Shown here: positions 31,377 to 36,697 of the stretch, piece after piece
Position numbering within the stretch: position 1 is the stretch's first letter
Layout of the letters: each line of letters begins with the position of its first letter
Assembly: GCA_017617715.1 (NCBI GenBank)
Contig: JAFZVQ010000012.1
Location: forward strand, 1 to 36,697
Length of the DNA: 36,697 bases
Direction of reading: 5' to 3'
DNA from: Bacteroidales bacterium
Lineage (GTDB): Bacteria > Bacteroidota > Bacteroidia > Bacteroidales > UBA932
Program-made: the position numbers and the translations under genes
Notes under the pieces: generated by a model
Told to the model about the DNA's origin: nothing
Databases searched by the model: none
The model's input: the letters and a program-made list of their open reading frames with translations, nothing else

Positions 31377-32486
31377 TTATTCTACCGTTGCCGACCAATC
31401 AGGACCGTAAGTCCAGTCGGATTCGAGCGTAGGATTGAGCAGGATCTCGCGGCTTACGGGATTGATTGATATATTATAGGTATATCTCTTGCCGGGCAGC
31501 CACTGGGTGATGGCGAAGCCGGCGGTGTTGTCTATTGTGTTGAGGACGAGAGTGGCAGGTATGTCGCACTCGCTGTTGGTCACCACTCCGTTGCTCCTGG
31601 CGGTCACGGTGTAGGTGATGTTCAGGATTGCGCCGTCCTCGAGTTCCTGGGGCATGAAGCTGCGCTCGGCAAGGATGTTGGTGGCGGTGGTGCCGAGGGT
31701 CGTGTTGGAAGACACGAGGCTGATGGATGCCGGGCTGGTTGTATCGGGAGTCCAGAGCAGGGACGAATTGCCGTTGCTGCTCCAGGCGCGCGTGCCGCAG
31801 GACATGAGGTCGCTGTTGGAGAGGGAAAGGGAACCGGTGTTGTACACGCCGGTGAGGCTGGCGCTCTGGAGCGTCACCTCATAAGTGTTGGAAGCGTTGT
31901 CGGGATCTGCGGTGAGGGAGGCGCGGAGGTTCACAATCACCCTGCTGAGCAGATGGCGGAACATGGTGGGGACGCCGGTGGTGTAGTAGGTGCCGGGGTC
32001 GTTGTTGGCACTGTAGCGCCATGCCACGTCGGCCAGGAGTATCTCGTCATCGGCCACGATGGTGCGGTTAGAGATGCTGAAGCTGGTTTCGCTGATGGAC
32101 GGGGTGCCGTTCTTGTCGTACCAGGACACGAAGTTGATGTAGCTGTTGCTGCTCTTGGGCCAGTAGTACGGGTGGCTCGGAGCCCACTGGCTCACGGAAC
32201 CGGAAGTGACGATGTTGCCGGAAGCGTTGCGGGCGGAGATGGTTTCACCGGCGGCGCCGAAGAAGTCCTGGGAGGCGTCCATATAGCCTTCGGCGTAGAG
32301 GTAGGCCTTGGAATTGAAGGCATAGACGGAAGCGACCTCGTTGAGGGCGGCGACCTTGGTGGCGGGAGCGTAGTTGCCCACAGAGAAGAGGATTTCCTGA
32401 TCAGGCACCTCCATATACTCGGTCTTGACGCACCCGAAGAGGGCCGTCAAGATGAGTATTGCGAATATGTGCCTGAACTGTTTCAT
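31377..32486 (-). CDS. Fimbrillin-family lipoprotein 1 (first of the array)
   Basis: 369 residues from the ATG at 32486, whose first base pair overlaps the stop of the anchor gene (TAATG), so translation is probably coupled. The signal peptide ends in LFGC (lipid Cys19) and differs from the near-identical signals of fimbrillins 2-5. Motifs: SVGNYAPATKVAAL after the signal, PSHPYYWPKSSNSYINFVSW, GVPTMFRHLLSRVIV and a final EILLNPTLESDWT, where the FDPA motif has become LNPT. By position next to the anchor it could be a specialised basal subunit. Confidence 0.87.
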   Translation of the reverse strand: MKQFRHIFAILILTALFGCVKTEYMEVPDQEILFSVGNYAPATKVAALNEVASVYAFNSKAYLYAEGYMDASQDFFGAAGETISARNASGNIVTSGSVSQWAPSHPYYWPKSSNSYINFVSWYDKNGTPSISETSFSISNRTIVADDEILLADVAWRYSANNDPGTYYTTGVPTMFRHLLSRVIVNLRASLTADPDNASNTYEVTLQSASLTGVYNTGSLSLSNSDLMSCGTRAWSSNGNSSLLWTPDTTSPASISLVSSNTTLGTTATNILAERSFMPQELEDGAILNITYTVTARSNGVVTNSECDIPATLVLNTIDNTAGFAITQWLPGKRYTYNISINPVSREILLNPTLESDWTYGPDWSATVE

Positions 32487-33598
32487 TACAGGGTTATTTC
32501 TCCTATCTGGTTTTCCCATTCATCAACCTTGGGCTGGAAACCGCCGCTTGAGGTGGGTTCGGGACCAGGAGTGGGATCGGGTATGTCAATAAATGTGTCT
32601 TCTATGATGAGCCAGTGGTATTTATGGCAGAGCTCCGAATCGAACACGCTGTCAAGGTTGGCAGTGTACTGCAGCAGGTTGCCCGCGGTGTCGAACACGT
32701 TGAAGGTGACGTAGAGGTTGGATGTGATTTCGTCAATCTTTCCGAAGGTGTTGAACACGGCGCAGAGGACGTCCTTGTTGTCGCCGTCGATCTCCATGTC
32801 CCGGCCCTTCTGCAGCTCGAACACCACTGCGGCGGAAGGATCGACGGTCCTGACGTTGAGTCCGATGTGGTTGGACGGGGAGAGACCGGAAATCACGGCG
32901 GTGGCGGAAGAAGCGAACTGGAGACCTTTGACGCGGATCTGCAGGTAGTATGTGTCGATGACGGTCTGGGCCTCGGTGTGGATGACCACCAGGGAGTCGT
33001 GCGGGGAAATGCGGACATCCCTTTCGTTGGCCACCAGCAGGTGCTCGGGCTCGTAGTGGATGGACACGCCGTTGTAGACGTCGTCGATGTCGGTATCGCC
33101 GGACTCGTTGGACCTTCCGACGCCAAGGTAGGCCTTGCGCAGGCTGGGGGAGATTTCGTTGGTGAAGGCAAGGATGCCGCGCTCGGAGTTCTCGTATGTG
33201 ACCTGGGTGGTGGGCGTGTCGAAGTTGTAGATCAGGAGATTGTAATCGCCGTGGCTGATGCCGAGGGTGCCGCTGAAGACCTTGTCGCCGTTTGCATCGA
33301 CCGTTGCGCTGGAGATGAAGCTCTGGGTGAGCAGGCGGTCGGTGCCGGGATCGTACACAAGCACACGCATCATCTTGGGGTCAAGCTGCTCGAGCTTGGG
33401 CTCCCAGAGAGTGGTGTTGGTGTTGTAGAGGCGGATGCTTTCGCGGATGTTGGTGGTCACGTTGGTGACGGTCTTGACATTCACGTCGACCAGGATCTTC
33501 ACAAGTTCGTTGGGATCGTTGAGGTCGCGGCGGTCGCAGGCGACGCTCATGAGGAGCGCAGCAAGCACGAGAAGGAAGTTGCGTACGGACTTATTCAT
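32486..33598 (-). CDS. FimB/Mfa2-like anchor lipoprotein (DUF5119-type)
   Basis: 370 residues from the ATG at 33598. The signal peptide ends in MSVAC (lipid Cys21) followed by DRRDLNDP. Strands such as MMRVLVYDPGTDRLLTQSF, GDYNLLIYNFDTP and TYYLQIRVKGLQFASSATAVISGL match the two-sandwich plan of FimB/Mfa2-family anchors and the DUF5119 proteins found beside fimbrillin genes. Such proteins end fibre growth at the outer membrane and attach the fibre to the cell. The first four bases of its coding region onwards overlap the preceding DUF3575 gene (8 bp). The exact family is by memory and not tested. Confidence 0.8.
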   Translation of the reverse strand: MNKSVRNFLLVLAALLMSVACDRRDLNDPNELVKILVDVNVKTVTNVTTNIRESIRLYNTNTTLWEPKLEQLDPKMMRVLVYDPGTDRLLTQSFISSATVDANGDKVFSGTLGISHGDYNLLIYNFDTPTTQVTYENSERGILAFTNEISPSLRKAYLGVGRSNESGDTDIDDVYNGVSIHYEPEHLLVANERDVRISPHDSLVVIHTEAQTVIDTYYLQIRVKGLQFASSATAVISGLSPSNHIGLNVRTVDPSAAVVFELQKGRDMEIDGDNKDVLCAVFNTFGKIDEITSNLYVTFNVFDTAGNLLQYTANLDSVFDSELCHKYHWLIIEDTFIDIPDPTPGPEPTSSGGFQPKVDEWENQIGEITL

Positions 33599-34763
33599 GG
33601 CTTGCCTCCTTTCTGCGGACATTGACATTGATGGGAATCACAAGGCTGACCTGCGCCCTGGTGGGGCCCCAGTAATCCACGCTGCCGGTGTTGGCCTTGT
33701 CGCGGATGAGCTTGTCGTAGACATCCGTCGGCAGATAGTGACGCCAGTCGGTGTGGAGATATCCAAGGCCGAGGCTCAGCTCGAGGTTGGCCCACTTCCT
33801 GCGGCCGAGAGTGGTGCTCCAGCCGCCGGTCAGGCCGGCAGACCAGTACTCTCCCTGATAATCCACGGAGTTGAGCCACTGGAAGTCGAACTTCGAGGAC
33901 ATGCCGTAAGCGCCGGCGAAGAAACCGAGGAGCTTGTCGGCACCCTTGGGGTCCCAGGACTTGAACCAATAGCGGACCTCGCCTCCTATCTCCCACATCT
34001 GCAGGCAGTACTTGAAGCTCGTCTCCCACCAGGGGAAAGTGTCTTCCACCACGACTGACAGGCGGTCCCACACCGGGATTTCAAGTGCCAGGTTGTAGAC
34101 CGTCGCCAGATCGTAGAGGAGATTGGTTTTGAGGGCAGCCACAGTCACGGGGCGTTTTTGCTTAGGAAAGTAAATGTTGGTAAAGGGAGGAACCGTGACT
34201 GTGGGCTGCGGCTCAAAGGGTATATTGAGAGCGTCCTCGACAAGATCGAGGGCGTAGATGGGATCTTCGTCGATGATGTAGTCCGGGTCAAGCCCGGGAA
34301 CGGGAATCTCGAGGCTGAACGGGAAGGAGAGGCGGAAGGCAGCATAGCGGAGGCGGACCAGCTCGCTGTTGTCTTCGGGCCATTCCTCTATGCCGGACTC
34401 GACAGCAATCTTGCCTGCAAGGGAAGGATACTTGTTCTCGAGATAACTGCGCATGGATTCAGCGCGCCTGGCTGCAAGGACGAGGTTCTTTTTCTGCGAA
34501 CCGTCGGGAGAGGCGAATGCCACGACCGTCACTTTCTCGACATATTCGATGCCATGGGCGCTGACGGTGCTGTCGAGCCTTGCCAGGGTGGCGGGGTTCT
34601 CGAGATAGTCGGGGCAGAAAGTGTGGACATCCACGGGGAAGTAGATGCGGAAGTCATAATCCTGGGCGCCGAGAGACACACAAAAAAACAGCGCAGCGGT
34701 CAGAGCCAGAATGGGCCTGATAGCTGACGCTATTTGCGGAATATTGACTATTTTAACCAACAT
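33591..34763 (-). CDS. OmpA-like/DUF3575 outer-membrane protein, first gene of the fimbrial operon
   Basis: 390 residues. A signal peptide ends near LGAQ-DYDF. Residues about 55-125 resemble an OmpA-type periplasmic domain (VTVVAFASPDGSQKKNLVLA, RRAESMRSYLENKYP). From about 215 on, the DUF3575 barrel signature is visible: KTNLLYDLATVYNLALEIP, then DTFPWWETSFKYCLQMWEIG, ending in alternating aromatic strands. DUF3575 proteins commonly precede Mfa2-like anchors in Bacteroidales fimbrial loci, where they are thought to help assembly or stability of the fibre base. The ATG gives a start 39 bp from the minus-strand promoter box. Confidence 0.85.
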   Translation of the reverse strand: MLVKIVNIPQIASAIRPILALTAALFFCVSLGAQDYDFRIYFPVDVHTFCPDYLENPATLARLDSTVSAHGIEYVEKVTVVAFASPDGSQKKNLVLAARRAESMRSYLENKYPSLAGKIAVESGIEEWPEDNSELVRLRYAAFRLSFPFSLEIPVPGLDPDYIIDEDPIYALDLVEDALNIPFEPQPTVTVPPFTNIYFPKQKRPVTVAALKTNLLYDLATVYNLALEIPVWDRLSVVVEDTFPWWETSFKYCLQMWEIGGEVRYWFKSWDPKGADKLLGFFAGAYGMSSKFDFQWLNSVDYQGEYWSAGLTGGWSTTLGRRKWANLELSLGLGYLHTDWRHYLPTDVYDKLIRDKANTGSVDYWGPTRAQVSLVIPINVNVRRKEASHE

Positions 34764-34801
34764 TTACTTTGTAAAAGCAAGTCCTCGCACGTGAGAACAT
34801 A

Positions 34802-34833
34802 CAAAATTAAGGAAAAATAATTTATGATTCAAA
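34802..34833 (-). promoter_or_regulatory. Promoter of the fimbrial operon
   Basis: Read on the minus strand, TTTG (34830-34833) and TAATTTTG (34802-34809) are 20 bp apart, matching the Bacteroidota -33 and -7 boxes. The -7 box lies 38 bp before the ATG at 34763. It is divergent from the regulator promoter 40 bp away. Confidence 0.7.
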
Positions 34834-34844
34834 AATTCTTCAAC

Positions 34845-34872
34845 TTTTTTGCATAAAAATTTTCGCAAAAAA
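34845..34872. promoter_or_regulatory. Inverted repeat between the divergent promoters (candidate operator)
   Basis: TTTTTTGC (34845-34852) and GCAAAAAA (34865-34872) form a perfect 8-bp inverted repeat with a 12-bp spacer. It lies between the -33 boxes of the fimbrial operon and the regulator, touching the latter. The place suits binding by the AraC-type regulator encoded next to it. Being AT-rich, it may also be partly chance. Confidence 0.45.
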
Positions 34873-34904
34873 TTTTGGATTTATAAAAAATAGCTGTATT
34901 TTTG
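34873..34904 (+). promoter_or_regulatory. Promoter of the membrane regulator
   Basis: TTTTG (34873-34877) and TATTTTTG (34897-34904) are 19 bp apart and match the Bacteroidota -33/-7 pattern. The -7 box is 41 bp before the mini-ORF at 34946 and 82 bp before the TTG start of the regulator. Confidence 0.72.
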
Positions 34905-34945
34905 TGGTTGGAGCGACGAAATAACGCTCAATTTATTAACAGGTT

Positions 34946-34990
34946 ATGAACAAAACGGGAAACATTTACGAAAATAACGACGACTTTTGA
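34946..34990 (+). CDS. 14-codon mini-ORF before the regulator
   Basis: ATG AAC AAA ACG then ten codons and TGA encode MNKTGNIYENNDDF. Its TGA (34988-34990) overlaps the TTG (34987-34989) at which the regulator ORF can start. This would give stop-start coupling like the ATGA overlaps elsewhere in the window. It is the first ATG after the promoter. It might set the expression level of the regulator by reinitiation. No homology evidence exists for such a short peptide. Confidence 0.4.
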   Translation: MNKTGNIYENNDDF

Positions 34991-36345
34991 TACGCACTCT
35001 TATCATATTCATGCCGCTGTTCGTGTGCCTGTTCTGGATGATAGTCCTTTCGATCATGGCATACAGGACCGAATCTTATGTGGCATTCATGTTCCTGCTT
35101 TTGTTCACGAGCCTGGCCGTGTTTGCAAACAGCGTGTTGAGCGACTTTTCCGCCACTCCCAAGTATCAGATATACGCCATCTTACTTAAACAGGTCACGA
35201 CCACCAGCCTTGTGCCGCTTACAATCCTGTTCATCAGGCGTATACGGCATATCACACGACAGGACCATCCCCTGGACCTTCTCTGGATTGTCATTCCGGT
35301 GATTCTGGGCACATCAGCGATCCTGCTGTATGCACTGAGCGGCGAGGAAGCAATTTCAATGATGCTCGAGGATGTCCACGCCAACGGCTACAATGTATCC
35401 CCCAAGTATCAGGACACTCTTCCCTACTTGTTCTATATATTTACGCACATTATTTACGCTGCGACCGTGATGGGCGAAGTGATCATTCTGTTCTTATATC
35501 TCCTCGTACTGAGCAGAAAAGAGCATTTCAGCCTGGGCCACATCATAAGATTCTATTTCAAAGGGGAAAGAATAAAGACGGTGGAGCTCCAGACCTTCTT
35601 CATCAGCGCGCTGTTCCTCATTTTCGGCATACGGTTCCTGAGCTCACTTGACGTGACGGCTGATTATCCAATGTGGAGCGTGGTCGTTTCGATCCTTATA
35701 TGCTTCTGCATGTTCTACATCTCCTACACGGCAATGTTCGGCAGCAAACCGACCGTTACCCGCAAGGAACAGAGGAACGCATGGCGATACAACTACAGCC
35801 GCAAGAAGAAACAGCATATACTGGACGCCATGATATCAGACCTGCTTGAAGATGCCGACGAAGAGACCATGCTCCGCGTACGGGCCAGGATAAAGGAGAG
35901 CCTCCAGGCAGAAAAAATGGCGGGCAAGGCCCCGGCCGCCGAGCCGGCAAGGGCCGAGCAGCTGATGTCCGGAGTCTCGAAGAACTGGGAAGAAGACGAC
36001 CTGTTCAAGCGCTTCCAGCATCTTATGACGGACGAAAAGATTTTCCTGCAGCCCAAACTGACGCTGGCCGACGTGGCCGACATGCTGGAGACCAACACCA
36101 CCTACCTGTCCAGGATGGTGAACACCGCCTACAACCTCGGATTCCCCGAGCTGATCAACACTCTGCGAATCGATTATGCGGAGCAATACCTCCTCGAAAA
36201 CAGCGATGCCAAGCAGAGCGAAATAGCCACGAAATGCGGTTTCCTCAGCGCATCGTCGTTCAATACCGTATTCAAGCGCATCACGGGCGTGACACCAAAG
36301 ATCTGGGTGGCGTCCGCCGAACTTCAGCAGAAGTTCGGGAATTAA
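34987..36345 (+). CDS. Seven-TM membrane protein fused to an AraC-type DNA-binding domain
   Basis: 452 residues from TTG at 34987, or 444 from ATG at 35011; the start is uncertain. About seven hydrophobic segments fill the first 255 residues (for example FVCLFWMIVLSIMAY, LLWIVIPVILGTSAILLYAL, SVVVSILICFCMFYISYTAM). A charged cytoplasmic linker follows, then a C-terminal AraC-type domain with two helix-turn-helix units: LTLADVADMLETNTTYLSRM and QSEIATKCGFLSASSFNTVF, then FKRITGVTPKIW. There is no receiver or kinase domain, so sensing is presumably through the membrane part directly. It is divergent from the fimbrial operon and is the obvious candidate regulator. Its stop codon overlaps the stop of the convergent U32 gene. 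Confidence 0.9.
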   Translation: MIRTLIIFMPLFVCLFWMIVLSIMAYRTESYVAFMFLLLFTSLAVFANSVLSDFSATPKYQIYAILLKQVTTTSLVPLTILFIRRIRHITRQDHPLDLLWIVIPVILGTSAILLYALSGEEAISMMLEDVHANGYNVSPKYQDTLPYLFYIFTHIIYAATVMGEVIILFLYLLVLSRKEHFSLGHIIRFYFKGERIKTVELQTFFISALFLIFGIRFLSSLDVTADYPMWSVVVSILICFCMFYISYTAMFGSKPTVTRKEQRNAWRYNYSRKKKQHILDAMISDLLEDADEETMLRVRARIKESLQAEKMAGKAPAAEPARAEQLMSGVSKNWEEDDLFKRFQHLMTDEKIFLQPKLTLADVADMLETNTTYLSRMVNTAYNLGFPELINTLRIDYAEQYLLENSDAKQSEIATKCGFLSASSFNTVFKRITGVTPKIWVASAELQQKFGN

Positions 36346-36697
36346 GGCTTTCCCACAGTCATTTCGCAGCGCCCGCAGTCAAACCCCAGCGGGAGGCGGC
36401 GGCCGTTGTTGACAAGGAAGAGCGGCCCTGTGGGCGCGGCGCCCTGATACCGGGGGCAGAGACCGAGCTCGTACTTTATGCAGTAGCGGGAACGCATAAG
36501 CTCCGCCGCCGCAGCGGGCTGCGGGCATATCTGCCCTTCATCGGGCACTGTCCTCGCCGGCCTGTCCAGCGCCACCGGCATATCATCAAGCCGCTGCGCC
36601 ACGGCACGGCGCATGGCGTTGATGGCGGCAGCGCCGAGATGCGGCAGGGGCCCGTCCGCTTCGAAGGAGCGGAGGGCGAAGCGGTAGATGCCGCTGC
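36342..36697 (-). CDS. U32-family peptidase, C-terminal end (partial)
   Basis: The reading frame is open to the window edge; 117 residues are visible, so the start lies beyond 36697. The end shows RYCIKYELGLCPRYQGA, then PLFLVNNGRRLPLGFDC and GRCEMTV, typical of the C-terminal part of U32 collagenase-like peptidases in Bacteroidota. U32 proteins include proteases and tRNA or ubiquinone hydroxylation factors, so the actual reaction is unknown. The Cys residues may be iron-sulfur ligands, as in related U32 proteins. The stop overlaps that of the regulator (TTAA). Confidence 0.8.
   Translation of the reverse strand, partial: SGIYRFALRSFEADGPLPHLGAAAINAMRRAVAQRLDDMPVALDRPARTVPDEGQICPQPAAAAELMRSRYCIKYELGLCPRYQGAAPTGPLFLVNNGRRLPLGFDCGRCEMTVGKP

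Noticed and set aside
34845-34872. Invertible promoter for the fimbrial operon
   Set aside because: The inverted repeat is only 8 bp with a 12-bp spacer and encloses no promoter, and no site-specific recombinase is encoded in the window.
1-36697. CRISPR arrays, insertion sequences, rRNA genes and restriction or toxin systems
   Set aside because: No regularly spaced repeats, transposase motifs, rRNA segments or defence-gene motifs were seen on either strand.

Overview
The window comes from a GC-rich member of the Bacteroidales. Four things point there: promoters with the Bacteroidota TTG / TAnnTTTG boxes and a spacing of about 19-20 bp, few Shine-Dalgarno sequences, many lipoproteins with a Cys near residue 18-21, and a large FimA/Mfa-type (type V) fimbrial locus. 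The lipoprotein style (an N-terminal fimbrillin-like module with GGSKF and NVCGG-type motifs) reminds me of uncultured gut or rumen lineages such as Candidatus Cryptobacteroides. That placement is recollection, not a search result.

Layout. (1) Positions 1-2806: the end of rpsG, then fusA and rpsJ, followed not by rplC but by a CAT-anticodon tRNA and a strong terminator. (2) Positions 2897-10823: three large lipoproteins that share a fimbrillin-like N-terminal module. The first carries a calcineurin-like phosphoesterase. The other two are full-length paralogues of unknown function. Each paralogue is preceded by a tiny acidic peptide gene (42 and 43 codons) of one conserved family and by an unusually good Shine-Dalgarno sequence. 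(3) Positions 10836-12859: rhaD overlapping an A-type flavodiiron protein gene. (4) Positions 12862-15982: a tightly overlapping cell-envelope operon (TM2 protein, LolA-like protein, YidD-like protein, two repeat-plus-membrane proteins), followed by nth, miaA and a stand-alone receiver protein to 17871.

(5) Positions 34763 down to 17909, minus strand: an 11-gene fimbrial operon. The order of transcription is a DUF3575/OmpA-like outer-membrane protein, a FimB/Mfa2-like (DUF5119-type) anchor lipoprotein, six tandem fimbrillins sharing YYWPK-type, GVPT-F-H and FDPA-type motifs, a divergent fimbrillin-like lipoprotein, and two very large lipoproteins likely to form the accessory or tip part of the fibre. 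GC-rich hairpins sit in five consecutive gaps of the array. (6) From 34802: divergent promoters around a short inverted repeat, driving the fimbrial operon one way and a seven-TM plus AraC-type DNA-binding regulator the other way. The regulator gene has a 14-codon mini-ORF in front. The window ends in the C-terminus of a U32-family peptidase on the minus strand.

Most likely biology: a membrane-embedded transcription factor senses an envelope or external cue and controls the adjacent multi-subunit adhesive fibre. A separate set of modular lipoproteins, two of them in peptide-lipoprotein cassettes, lies on the other side of a housekeeping block. The peptide-lipoprotein cassettes and the hairpin-punctuated fimbrillin array are the least explained parts.
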